From Pirellulaceae bacterium (GTDB taxonomy: Bacteria; Planctomycetota; Planctomycetia; Pirellulales; Pirellulaceae), in assembly GCA_020852965.1 (NCBI GenBank), contig JADYZV010000009.1, positions 62,001 through 126,000 on the forward strand: a stretch of DNA of 64,000 bases. The letters run 5' to 3'. This document shows positions 35,517 to 44,317 of this stretch, one piece after another; the stretch's first letter is position 1, and every line of letters begins with the position of its first letter. The position numbers were made by a program, and so were the translations under genes. The notes under the pieces were generated by a model. It was not told the origin of the DNA. It searched no databases and saw only the letters and a list, made by a program, of their open reading frames with translations.

Positions 35517-35845
35517 AACGTCGCGATTTCGCCCGCCATTTGGAACAGCCCGGGTGTGTGCTCGTTCGTGAAGGACATAGCCATTCGATCTACCAAAACT
35601 TGACAAACGGCCATCGTTCACCAACACCTGACATAGCTCGTCGACGGTCGATCGCAACAAGGGGTGAGCGCGAAGCGAGCGCTGGCGCGGTTAAACAGAA
35701 ACACTCGTCGGCAGCCGTTACGCGTAGCCGGAGAAGAAATCTGTTTAACCGCGTAGCGCGGCGCGGAGGTGCGCAGCGGTTGTGCGTTGATCCGAATTTG
35801 CATCGAGTGATTGCATGCCGGCATGCATCGAGGGCTATGCAATGA
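35513..35845 (+). pseudogene. hicA: HicA-like toxin, disrupted
   Basis: The first 35 or so residues match HicA mRNA interferases: MKRRDFARHLEQPGCVLVREG, then HSHSIYQNLTNGHRS. The catalytic-type histidine is retained in the G-H-S-H-S segment. After this the frame loses the expected PRHxEI motif and C-terminal helix. It reads instead into family E repeat DNA (GCGCGGTTAAACAGA at 35685 and the inverted end at 35739). The open frame runs to 35845 by chance and overlaps the opposite-strand DUF1501 gene. A frameshift plus element insertion has probably inactivated the toxin. Confidence 0.65.
35685..35753 (+). repeat. Family E ends, outward-facing pair
   Basis: GCGCGGTTAAACAGA (35685-35699) is followed 40 bp later by TCTGTTTAACCGCG (about 35740-35753). 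Unlike the copies at 19284 and 32533, the ends face the other way, as if two elements abut or one end was rearranged. It lies in the hicA remnant. Confidence 0.75.
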
Positions 35846-37286
35846 GATCATGCACGACTTCACCATGCACATCGGTCAAGCGATAATCGCGACCTTGAAA
35901 GCGATAGGTCAAGCGTGTATGGTCAAAGCCCAGCAAGTGCAATATGGTGGCTTGCAGATCGTGGACATGCACCGGATTCTCGGCCACTCCGAAGCTGAGC
36001 TCATCCGTGGTTCCGTAGTCGAAACCACCTTTGACTCCCCCTCCCGCCATCCACATGGTAAAGCAATCTGGATAGTGATCGCGACCTAGCACTTCGCTCT
36101 TGGCGGTGCGCCCTTCTCGGAATGGGGTACGGCCAAATTCTCCTCCCCAAACAACGAGCGTATCTTCGAGCAGCCCGCGCTGGCGCAAGTCGCGAATGAG
36201 CGCGGCCACGGGCTTGTCCATCGACGCGCATTTGTCGTTCAGCCCTTGACCGATACCTGTTGATGCGCCGGTACCGTGAAAATCCCAGCCCCAGTCAAAC
36301 AACTGTACGAAGCGCACACCCGACTCGACCAATCGTCGAGCGAGCAGACAGTTTTTGGCAAAACCACCCAATTCCACGCCGTAATCGTCGAGCGTCTGCT
36401 GCGATTCGCGCGAGATGTCCATCACCTCCGGAACGCTAGCCTGCATGCGATAAGCCAACTCGTACTGCGAAATTCGCGTCTGCGTTTCGGGATGCCCCAT
36501 GGCTTCAATCTGCAGTTGATTCAGCTCGTTGAGCGTATCGAGCGTCTGTCGCCGAAGCTTGCTGTCCATGCCAGCTGGGTTGGACGCAAACAAAACAGGG
36601 TCTCCTTTGGAACGACACTGAACCCCTTGATACACGCTCGGCAAGAAGCCACTTCCGAACGAGCTCTTGCCACCGTTGGGCTGTACACCGCTGGAAATCA
36701 ACACCACAAACGACGGCAAGTTTTCGTTTTCGGAGCCCAGACCATACGACACCCAGGAGCCAAGTGAAGGGCGACCGGAACGCGGCGAGCCCGTGTAGAT
36801 CAGCAGTTCGGCCGGTGCATGATTGAATTGATCCGAGTGCATGGAATGGACCAGACACATCTGGTCCGCTACGTCGTGCAGATGCGGAATTGCGGAAGAC
36901 ATCCAGCTCCCCGCCGAGCCGACTTGCTGAAACTTTTGCGGCGTTCCCAGCAGAGTCGGTGTTCCCGAGGTAAAGGCAAACTCTTTACCGGCCAGGAACG
37001 AAGCCGGACAGTCCTCGCCATTGCGCCGCGACAACTCGGGCTTGTAGTCGAACATATCCAAATTCGGAGGCGAACCGGTCATGTGCAGATAGATAACCCG
37101 TTTGGCACGCGGCGCAAAATGAGGCTGCAACAGCCGCTGATCGCTGCTCGTCGCACCGTGGGCCAAGCTGTTACTTGCCCCCCCTCCCAGCAACTCTTGC
37201 ATGGCAATGGCCCCCAAGCCAAGCGTGCCCTGCTGCAAGAAGTAACGCCGAGTCTTCAACTGTAGATTCTGTAGAAGTGGGTCCAT
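35835..37286 (-). CDS. DUF1501 family protein (second copy)
   Basis: A 483-residue DUF1501 protein. The N-terminus is Tat-like (LKTRRYFLQQGTLGLGAIAMQELLGG). Family blocks are RVIYLHMTGSPPNLDMFDYKPEL, YGLGSENENLPSFVVL, RFVQLFDWGWDFHGTG, VVWGGEFGRTPFREGR and GRDHYPDCFTMWMAGGGVKGG. It follows the second PSD1 gene by 91 bp on the same strand, repeating the pairing seen at 19449-24206. It is clearly diverged from the first copy, so this is not a recent duplication. Confidence 0.92.
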   Translation of the reverse strand: MDPLLQNLQLKTRRYFLQQGTLGLGAIAMQELLGGGASNSLAHGATSSDQRLLQPHFAPRAKRVIYLHMTGSPPNLDMFDYKPELSRRNGEDCPASFLAGKEFAFTSGTPTLLGTPQKFQQVGSAGSWMSSAIPHLHDVADQMCLVHSMHSDQFNHAPAELLIYTGSPRSGRPSLGSWVSYGLGSENENLPSFVVLISSGVQPNGGKSSFGSGFLPSVYQGVQCRSKGDPVLFASNPAGMDSKLRRQTLDTLNELNQLQIEAMGHPETQTRISQYELAYRMQASVPEVMDISRESQQTLDDYGVELGGFAKNCLLARRLVESGVRFVQLFDWGWDFHGTGASTGIGQGLNDKCASMDKPVAALIRDLRQRGLLEDTLVVWGGEFGRTPFREGRTAKSEVLGRDHYPDCFTMWMAGGGVKGGFDYGTTDELSFGVAENPVHVHDLQATILHLLGFDHTRLTYRFQGRDYRLTDVHGEVVHDLIA

Positions 37287-37377
37287 GGTATCTCGATTTC
37301 CCAGTTTTATTCTCGATCTCGATCTCGGTTACCGCTCACCGAATTGCATGTTCTTCGCATGAGCGGCTATGGCATTT

Positions 37378-40300
37378 CTAACGTTTCATCAAGACTTCAT
37401 CCAAATTCAGCAGCACGTTGCAGACACTGGTCCAAGCCGCCAATTCAATCTCTTGCGCAGGGCTTTCCAACGGTCCCAGCGGATCGCTGGACAATTGCTT
37501 GGCGGCGGTCGGCTCGTCGGCAAAATGCTGGCGCGCCGAGTCCAACAACCCGAGCAGTGACTGCAACTCGGCTTCGGTCGCCGCGCGCGACGTACACAGC
37601 TCGAATGCGCTCTGCAATCGAATCGAATCGTCAGACGCCTGATCCGTTTCGACCAACACCACGCGCCGGGCCAATGCCTGAGCGGCTTCGACAAAGGCAG
37701 GATCGTTGAGCGTCACCAGCGCTTGCAGTGGCGTGTTCGTACTATCGCGACGTAAAATGCACACCTCGCGGCTGGGAGCGTCGAAGGTAGCCATCGACGG
37801 ATAGGGATTCGAGCGCCGCCAAGTCGTATACAGGCCGCGGCGGTAGCGATCTTCACCGGCGCTAGTTTGCCAATCGGTATCGCTGCCAAAGGCCGCTTTC
37901 AATCCCAAATTGGGTTGGGGGGGACGCACGGGAGCTCCATGCATTTTGTGCGACAACAAGCCCCCAATCGACAGAGCCTGATCGCGGACCATCTCCGCGC
38001 TCAAACGCACGCGTGGTCCTCGCGCCAACCATTCGTTGTCTTGATCTTGCTGCCAGGCGTCGTGTGTCACTCGGGAAGTCTGGCGATACGTTTGGCTGGT
38101 TACCATCAATCTCAATAGCCGCTTGTTGTCCCAACGAACATCCATCAATTCACAGGCCAGCCAGTCGAGCAGCTCGGGATGCGTGGGCATATCGCCTTGA
38201 GCTCCAAAATCCTCGCTGGTGCGGACGAGCCCGAGACCAAACAGCGACTCCCACATACGATTGACCCACACGCGCGCGGTGAGCGGATTGCGACGATCGA
38301 CCAACCACTGAGCCAAAGCCAAGCGGTCGACAGGCAGCTTGGAAGAGCTACTCGTCGAAACCAGGTTGCCCCCCGCGTTGGCACGCACTGCTTTGGCCGT
38401 CGCTGCCGCAGCATCCGACGTTTCTGACTCGCCCCTTAACGGATGAAAGATCGCAGGGACTCCTGGCTCCACTTTGGCACCAAGCGATTTGTAGTTGCCA
38501 CGAATTTGTATAAAAGTCTCTCGACGTGAAGATTCTCCGAGTTCCCGCATCACGGGTACGCTCGTGTCAGGTTTCATATCGGCCAGTTGCGTTTGCAGCG
38601 CCGTCAGCTCGGTGCGGGCGGCGGCATTTTCAGGGGCGATGTTGCGGCAATAAAACTGCTCCAACCGTTCGAGTTGAGTCGACGAACGTTCGGCTTCGGG
38701 CAAGGCGAGTGTGGCGATGAGCTCGTCGTCGAGCAGGCTCCATTGCGAGGCACTCTCGCTAAGGCTCGTTTCCACGCGAAAGCTTCCGAGCAAATGATGG
38801 CGATGTGACGAACCGTGTTCAATCTGCAGTTCCAGTATCGCCGACGGTTCCAACTCGAACGGTTGCTCAGGAATCAGAGTCAACAAATGCGAGCTGGCCA
38901 CAGCACCACCCACAGCCCAACCGCTGGCCCCGTCCGCATCGATGATATTGCTTGCCGGAAAACCGGTTTGCTCATAGTCTGCACGTGCGGCCAAGAACCG
39001 AATTTCGCGTCGCGGTTTAGTCGTCAGCGACTCGCTAACTTTGGGAGCCGCAGTGAACGTATGTTCGAACAGCGGTTTGCGATCAGCATCCAAGAGTTGC
39101 AGTCGAGCACCATTGAGCCGTTGTGCTAAGTTCCCGTCGGTACGATTCCAAAGCACCACGCGCTCCACCGACTGAGGTTCGTTGAGTTGGCATTCCCACC
39201 AGGGATTGTTTTCTTTTCCTGTATGCGTGGTTGAATCGCGTGCGTATTCGCCGTCGGTTTCACCGTCCACGGCTCGCGCCGCCTTGCCCTGGAAGGCTGT
39301 GCTGCTCTGCCGGGCCTGCGCGTTCAATGCGACGTTGATATCTCCCGCAAAGGCTTGCACTTCGGCCAACGAAAGTATCTTGTCTTGGCCCGGCAGGTCG
39401 ATTCGTACAAACTTCACACCCGATGTTCGAGGCTGCTCAGCCGTCACGCTGGCGGTCAGCCCTGTAACGACAAAATTGCCACCCGTTGCACTCGTCCCCG
39501 CACCACCACCGGGCAATTCACCATTGGGAATGGTTCGCAAGCCCAGTGCATGAACTCGCTGCGATTGCGAAGAATCGGATCGCAGCCGCAGCGTGTAGGT
39601 ATCCGCGACAATATTATTGGCCGTTGGCCGTACCTGAATCGATCGATCCGCTTCGAACCGCACGTCGCTGTCGCGTTGCGTCTCACAGCTCTGAGGCACA
39701 AGAGCTGTCCACTCCGGTTCAGCAATCGTCGACTGCCATTGAGCAAATCCCGCGAGTGCCTCCTGCGTTGGTTCAGACAACTGCGATTCGAGTTGCTCCG
39801 CGCGGTCGCTCATCTGCCTCTGTTGGTACCGCTGCTCGCTCGAATACAGTTCGAGCACCGGGCTTTCATCGACCAGATCTGCATCTTGCGATTGATTGAA
39901 GATCGCATAAAGTTTGAAGTACTCCTCTTGCGTAAAGGGATCGAACTTGTGCGTATGGCACTGCGCACAGGCCATGGTCACTCCCATCCACACCGCCATC
40001 GTCGTGTTGACACGATCGACGATGGCCACGCTCCGAAACTCTTCGTCGTTCGTCCCTCCCTCATTGTTCGTGAGCGTATTGCGGTTAAAGGCCGTGGCGA
40101 CCAATTGCTCCTGAGTCGGATTGGGTAGGAGATCGCCCGCCAGTTGCTCAATCGTGAATTGATCGATTGGTATGTTATCATTGAGCGCGTCGATGACCCA
40201 GTCGCGATAGGCCCAAATGGTCCGCGAGGGATCGTCAGCGTAGCCGGCCGAATCGGCATAGCGGGCGAGGTCCAACCACTTGCGAGCCCAGTGCTCACCA

Positions 40301-41010
40301 TATGCCGGCGATCCGAGCAGCCGATCGACTTGGCGTTCGTAAGCGTCTGGCGCGGCGTCTTGCTCAAAGCGATGTACCTCGTCGATCGTCGGTGGCAACC
40401 CAATCAAATCGAGGCTCAAACGCCTGAGTAATTCAGCGCGAGTCGCCTGGGGTGATGGCTGCATTCCATGCCGTACGTGCTGTTGTCGCACAAAGCGGTC
40501 GACAGGGTGAGAACTCCAGTCAGCAGCAGTCGCTTCACCGGATGTGCCTTGGGTGGCCGCTTCGGGAAGCGGCGGCCGCACGGGTGCCACGAACGACCAA
40601 TGCTCCGGGAGCTTAGCACCTTGCGTGATCCAGTCTTCGATGGCCTGCACTTCGGCTTCGCCTAGCGGCTTACTGAAGTCGGACGGTGGCATGCGCTCGT
40701 CCTCGTCGTCGCTCATGATGCGGCGCAACAGTTCGCTCTGCTGCGCGTCGCCCGGAACGATGGGGCGTAGACCGGAATCGGCTTCGGCCAGCATCGAGTC
40801 GCGTTGATCAAGCCGAAAGCCTGCCTGCCGCTCCGCTTCGTCAGGACCATGGCACGCGAAACAACGGTTCGACAAAATCGATCGCACTTGTTGTGACAAA
40901 CCGGCGGAGTGATCCTGAGCAACGGCCCGATTCACAGGCCACCATCCACACAGGTAGACGAGCAATACAATCTTGGGGAAATCGACAATGCAGGGCGGGT
41001 GGGAAAACAT
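37378..41010 (-). CDS. PSCyt1-DUF1549-DUF1553 (PSD1) protein with F5/8C-like insertion
   Basis: A 1210-residue exported protein. After a signal peptide, the PSCyt1 cytochrome domain has CFACH at residues 50-54 and RMPPSDFSKPLGEAEVQAIEDW. DUF1549 (about 165-370) includes LARYADSAGYADDPSRTIW and ACAQCHTHKFDPF. Residues about 540-660 form a discoidin/F5-8 type C-like carbohydrate-binding domain (ARQSSTAFQGKAARAVDG, then PWWECQLNEPQSVERVVLWN). A second lectin-like stretch follows, then DUF1553 (RNPLTARVWVNRMWESLFGLG, RRGLYTTWRRSNPYPSMATFDAPSR in parts). The carbohydrate-binding module suggests cell-surface polysaccharide contact. The reaction is unknown. Confidence 0.92.
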   Translation of the reverse strand: MFSHPPCIVDFPKIVLLVYLCGWWPVNRAVAQDHSAGLSQQVRSILSNRCFACHGPDEAERQAGFRLDQRDSMLAEADSGLRPIVPGDAQQSELLRRIMSDDEDERMPPSDFSKPLGEAEVQAIEDWITQGAKLPEHWSFVAPVRPPLPEAATQGTSGEATAADWSSHPVDRFVRQQHVRHGMQPSPQATRAELLRRLSLDLIGLPPTIDEVHRFEQDAAPDAYERQVDRLLGSPAYGEHWARKWLDLARYADSAGYADDPSRTIWAYRDWVIDALNDNIPIDQFTIEQLAGDLLPNPTQEQLVATAFNRNTLTNNEGGTNDEEFRSVAIVDRVNTTMAVWMGVTMACAQCHTHKFDPFTQEEYFKLYAIFNQSQDADLVDESPVLELYSSEQRYQQRQMSDRAEQLESQLSEPTQEALAGFAQWQSTIAEPEWTALVPQSCETQRDSDVRFEADRSIQVRPTANNIVADTYTLRLRSDSSQSQRVHALGLRTIPNGELPGGGAGTSATGGNFVVTGLTASVTAEQPRTSGVKFVRIDLPGQDKILSLAEVQAFAGDINVALNAQARQSSTAFQGKAARAVDGETDGEYARDSTTHTGKENNPWWECQLNEPQSVERVVLWNRTDGNLAQRLNGARLQLLDADRKPLFEHTFTAAPKVSESLTTKPRREIRFLAARADYEQTGFPASNIIDADGASGWAVGGAVASSHLLTLIPEQPFELEPSAILELQIEHGSSHRHHLLGSFRVETSLSESASQWSLLDDELIATLALPEAERSSTQLERLEQFYCRNIAPENAAARTELTALQTQLADMKPDTSVPVMRELGESSRRETFIQIRGNYKSLGAKVEPGVPAIFHPLRGESETSDAAAATAKAVRANAGGNLVSTSSSSKLPVDRLALAQWLVDRRNPLTARVWVNRMWESLFGLGLVRTSEDFGAQGDMPTHPELLDWLACELMDVRWDNKRLLRLMVTSQTYRQTSRVTHDAWQQDQDNEWLARGPRVRLSAEMVRDQALSIGGLLSHKMHGAPVRPPQPNLGLKAAFGSDTDWQTSAGEDRYRRGLYTTWRRSNPYPSMATFDAPSREVCILRRDSTNTPLQALVTLNDPAFVEAAQALARRVVLVETDQASDDSIRLQSAFELCTSRAATEAELQSLLGLLDSARQHFADEPTAAKQLSSDPLGPLESPAQEIELAAWTSVCNVLLNLDEVLMKR

Positions 41011-41267
41011 GGATCAAGCGCTGGTGTAAGGAGAGGAACAGCGAAGTATCCATCGCACCAAACGGCAATCTTGGTAGGGCTAGCGTTCGTGCGACGGCTA
41101 GCCTTCATTGTAACCAGAAAATGTGCACAACATGTATCGTATCGGCCCGGTGCGACCCAACAGCTGCAATTTGTGCGCGCGATGGGGCCAAGAGCGTGTA
41201 AATATCAGCAGTCACAGTCCCTTGCCCCATTGGCCGAGTGCTTCAACCCCAATGGAAGTGTGCCCAA

Positions 41268-41648
41268 CTACGGTTGGACCATTTCGGCTTCAACGGCTTC
41301 GATGCTGGCCAGCATCTGTCGCTCGTCGTCGGTTAACCTAGCGTAGCCCAGGCCGCGTACCACTTCCAGAATCTCGCTGCAAGTCGGGAACATGCGACCG
41401 CTGGAACGCTTGTAGGCGTCGAGAGCCTGCATGAAATCGATCTCATCCGTGTTGTAATCGCGCTCGCAAGTTGTAGGATCGATCTGACGACGACGTTCTT
41501 TGCGGCGACGTGGCTCTTTGAATTCCTTTACAATTCCATCTTTGGCGAGGAGACTGGCTTGCGCATCGAGCTTGGCGGTTTGGCGGCGTTGGTTGCGGCG
41601 GCGATCAACGGTGACTTCAAGTTCAGTGGGCTTGATGGCCTTCGGCAT
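41268..41648 (-). CDS. Small charged cytoplasmic protein of unknown function
   Basis: About 126 residues from the ATG at 41648 (MPKAIKPTELEVTVDRRR). Earlier in-frame ATGs at 41660 and upstream are possible but lead into sequence without protein character. The N-terminal half is very basic (DRRRNQRRQTAKL, EPRRRKERRRQ). The C-terminal half (EIDFMQALDAYKRSSGRMFPTCSEILEVVRGLGYARL) looks like a compact helical domain. This suggests nucleic-acid or ribosome association, by composition only. No known family is recognised. The 257-bp region upstream of the PSD1 gene (41011-41267) shows nothing else. Confidence 0.7.
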   Translation of the reverse strand: MPKAIKPTELEVTVDRRRNQRRQTAKLDAQASLLAKDGIVKEFKEPRRRKERRRQIDPTTCERDYNTDEIDFMQALDAYKRSSGRMFPTCSEILEVVRGLGYARLTDDERQMLASIEAVEAEMVQP

Positions 41649-41818
41649 GTTTTTCCCCATTGCGACGTAGTGTAAAGTATTGGCAGACTTAGCCAAACCT
41701 GCCATTTCGATGGAAAAACTTACACTCCAACAGCGTGCATGCGGTCTAGACTGTAGTTTTCCTGCCAAGGAATCCTTAACGCCTAGTGAAATTGGTCGGG
41801 CTGTAACGATTGTCACGG

Positions 41819-41900
41819 TAGCACGTTGGTCCCCCAACGTAATTTAAAGTAGCACGTTGGTCCCCCAACGTGATTCTCGGTGGGGGACCACCGAGCTACC
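41819..41900 (+). repeat. Family D repeat cluster
   Basis: Two direct copies GTAGCACGTTGGTCCCCCAA (41819, 41849; 30-bp period) are followed by an inverted variant CTCGGTGGGGGACCACCGAG at 41876. The last ends 20 bp before the start codon of the next gene, so it lies in its 5' leader. Confidence 0.85.
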
Positions 41901-41919
41901 TTCACCCAACGAGAAAACC

Positions 41920-42723
41920 ATGAGAATCGCCCGTCTGTTTGCACTCGCCATCGTGATACAACTCATCAACGCGGCACCACGGCCAGCCTTGGGGCAGGCA
42001 GCAAGAATGCTGCCGCAAGCCCACGCCCACAATGACTATCTGCACGCGCGGCCGCTACTGGACGCGCTCGAACAGGGCTTCGGCAGCGTCGAAGCGGATA
42101 TTTTCTTGGTCGGTGACGAACTGCTAGTGGCTCACGAACGGTCAGCACTAGCCGCCGATCGGACATTGCGCAAGCTATACTTGGAGCCACTCAAACAGCG
42201 TATCGCCGAACATTCGGGGAGCGTTTTCGGCGATGGCGAAAACTTCACGCTGCTGATCGACATCAAAACTGCAGGCGAGCCGACTTACCAAGTTCTAAAC
42301 AAACTGCTAGCCGAGTACGGAGAAATGTTTTCGCATTTCGATCAGGGGCAGTGGCAGCCTGGCGCGGTAACGGCCATCGTCAGTGGCAATCGACCTATCG
42401 AGCTGATCACTCAATCGTCGCCGCGCTTTGCCGGAATCGACGGACGCCTGAGTGATCTCGATAGCAAGCGTCCAGTGCATCTGATGCCGTTGATTAGCGA
42501 CAATTGGAATATGCATTTTAGCTGGCGCGGCCAAGGTGAATTCCCTGCAGCCGAGCGCGAGAAGCTGGAAGAGATTGTCTCCAAGTCCCACGCCGAGGGA
42601 CGCCGCATTCGCTTGTGGGCCACAGTCGACACACCGGCCATGTGGAATGCGCTTCGCGAGGCGGACGTCGATCTAATCAACACCGACAATCTGGCGGGCC
42701 TGCGTGAATTCTTAACAAAGTAG
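41920..42723 (+). CDS. Secreted GDPD/PI-PLC-like phosphodiesterase
   Basis: 267 residues from the ATG at 41920, which immediately precedes a signal peptide (MRIARLFALAIVIQLINAAP). An upstream in-frame start would lie in repeat DNA. The TIM-barrel phosphodiesterase pattern is present: PQAHAHNDYLHARPLLDAL, VEADIFLVGDELLVAHE with the paired acidic and histidine residues, and LLIDIKT. It ends with the typical strand LWATVDTPAMWNALREADVDLINTD in parts. Glycerophosphodiester or phosphoinositol substrates are likely, but not fixed by sequence. Confidence 0.85.
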   Translation: MRIARLFALAIVIQLINAAPRPALGQAARMLPQAHAHNDYLHARPLLDALEQGFGSVEADIFLVGDELLVAHERSALAADRTLRKLYLEPLKQRIAEHSGSVFGDGENFTLLIDIKTAGEPTYQVLNKLLAEYGEMFSHFDQGQWQPGAVTAIVSGNRPIELITQSSPRFAGIDGRLSDLDSKRPVHLMPLISDNWNMHFSWRGQGEFPAAEREKLEEIVSKSHAEGRRIRLWATVDTPAMWNALREADVDLINTDNLAGLREFLTK

Positions 42724-42853
42724 TCTCGCTTCCACACTCTCGCCGGCTAGCCCGGCAAGTGCCCGAGTTTTGGTTTTAGTACGGGCAAGCGTTTCTCCGC
42801 TTTCTAGTTTCAAAACTTTGGCTCCTACCAGACAAGCGGGCAGGGGGTCTACT

Positions 42854-44086
42854 CTAAATCGCTTCGACAATTACTGCGGTGGCGTTGTCGCGGCCCGACT
42901 CCTCGACGGCACGAAACACAAGCCTCTCTGCCGGCGACCCCGCAGGACCTGCCGTGTCGCTGCCCAGTGCGATGTCCTCGATACCGCGATCCCACAGTCC
43001 ATCTACCACTCCGTCAGAACACAATACGAAACGATCGCCTGGGTCGTAGTCGAGCACGCCAACTTGTGGCACCAAGTAGCGATGCCCGGCCCCCAAGGCT
43101 TGGGCCAGCACATTCTTGCGCGGATGCATGCGTCCCTCACGTTCATTGAGCTGCCCCTGCCGCCGTAGCCAGCCGACATGCGTATGATCCTCAGTAATCT
43201 GCTGCATTCCACCGGCGACTGACAGATGATACAAGCGTGTGTCGCCAATGTGCCCAAAGTAAACGCGCCCGCGTCGGAACCAAGCCAATGTCAGCGTGGC
43301 CCCCATATTGCGGCAATTCTCGTCGTAGCGGCCAAGCTTGAGCATATCGCCATGGATACTCTTGAACAGCTCGATGAGAATATCGTCGCTGTAAGCCGAG
43401 AAGCGATCTTCACCGAGGCTGAATTGCTTGGGGAGCTGCATGGTGATTTTCTCGATGGCAATGCGGCTAGCAAACTCTCCCGAACGTTCTCCTCCCATGC
43501 CATCACTGACTGCAAATATGAAGTCGCTCTTTTCTAACGACGCCTCACCCGACTTGCCCAAGTAACGAATACCCTGTTTGTCCAAGAGTAACGCCAGGAA
43601 TTGATCCTCATTGTTCGGACGAAATTTCCCCGGATGCGTCGTCCCCGACCAGCGAACATGTTGGGCTGCCGATTGTCGCGTAGCGAAAGTGTCTCCCATG
43701 GTTTCAATAGGCTGACCGATGATTTCGGCAAACTCAAAGTCGATCGCACAGAAGATCCCGTCGCTAGCCCGATAGGTGATATTTCGAGAAAACGGGTCGT
43801 CGTGCCGAACGCCATACTTCTCCAGTTCGTCGAATAGCTCCTTGACGCGTTCGTCGCTGATATGCTGCACACGCGCACCGCAGTTGGAGGTCACAATCTC
43901 TAACGTCTCCGGCTTGAAGTCGAGCAAACGCGGCACAAACGGGCACTTGCGCGCCTCTAAGTACTGCAATACGCGGACTTCGTTGGCAAAACGAGTATCG
44001 GCTTGCGGCCCACGAAAAAGCTTGTGTACGCGCCCATCGAAACCGATTCGCACCAAAGCCCGTTGCGTATTCTTCGCTTCTTGCAT
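42854..44086 (-). CDS. Fusion of a minimal protein-kinase-like domain and a PP2C phosphatase
   Basis: A 410-residue protein. Residues 1-130 resemble a compact kinase of the RIO/Bud32 sort: VHKLF with K22, E36, a catalytic-loop-like HDDPFSRN (H95, D97, N102) and IDFEFA (D116) in place of DFG. A glycine-rich loop is not evident. Residues about 145-410 are a PP2C-type Mn/Mg-dependent serine/threonine phosphatase: RPNNEDQF (D161), FAVSDGMGGERSGEFAS (D195), FGHIGDTRLYHL, VLCSDGVVDGLW and GRDNATAVIV. All PP2C metal ligands appear present. This suggests a self-contained phosphorylation switch. Whether the kinase half is active is unknown. It is divergent from glnA across a terminator. Confidence 0.85.
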   Translation of the reverse strand: MQEAKNTQRALVRIGFDGRVHKLFRGPQADTRFANEVRVLQYLEARKCPFVPRLLDFKPETLEIVTSNCGARVQHISDERVKELFDELEKYGVRHDDPFSRNITYRASDGIFCAIDFEFAEIIGQPIETMGDTFATRQSAAQHVRWSGTTHPGKFRPNNEDQFLALLLDKQGIRYLGKSGEASLEKSDFIFAVSDGMGGERSGEFASRIAIEKITMQLPKQFSLGEDRFSAYSDDILIELFKSIHGDMLKLGRYDENCRNMGATLTLAWFRRGRVYFGHIGDTRLYHLSVAGGMQQITEDHTHVGWLRRQGQLNEREGRMHPRKNVLAQALGAGHRYLVPQVGVLDYDPGDRFVLCSDGVVDGLWDRGIEDIALGSDTAGPAGSPAERLVFRAVEESGRDNATAVIVEAI

Positions 44087-44213
44087 AGTTGTCTAGCATT
44101 CGTATTCGGAAGGGCGCGGATAAATCTATTCACATAAACGGATAGGCTACCAGCGTTACCTTAGTTCTTGCTGATAACCAAGAATAATTTGAGTTCGAAC
44201 AAAGTGACAGGAA

Positions 44214-44247
44214 CAAAAAAACGCCGTATCGATGTCGATACGGCGTT
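44214..44247 (-). terminator. Rho-independent terminator of glnA
   Basis: On the minus strand a perfect 12-bp stem (ACGCCGTATCGA / TCGATACGGCGT, loop of two bases; 44221-44246) is followed by seven T residues (44214-44220). It lies 70 bp beyond the stop of glnA and before the PP2C fusion gene, so it separates their transcripts. Confidence 0.9.
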
Positions 44248-44317
44248 CTATTGTAACGGATCACGGACCTAGCAATTAAGCTGATCAGCGACTATTGAGC
44301 GACTGTCGCGTGAGGTC

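Noticed and set aside
35600-35845. C-terminal 80 codons of the hicA frame as a real protein domain
   Set aside because: They are translated family E repeat and run into the opposite-strand DUF1501 gene.
41857-41919. Upstream start for the GDPD-like protein
   Set aside because: It would translate the family D repeat and displace the signal peptide 21 residues from the N-terminus.
44221-44246. Member of an interspersed repeat family
   Set aside because: Its stem sequence is not found elsewhere in the window and it has a T-tract, so it is a terminator rather than a repeat.
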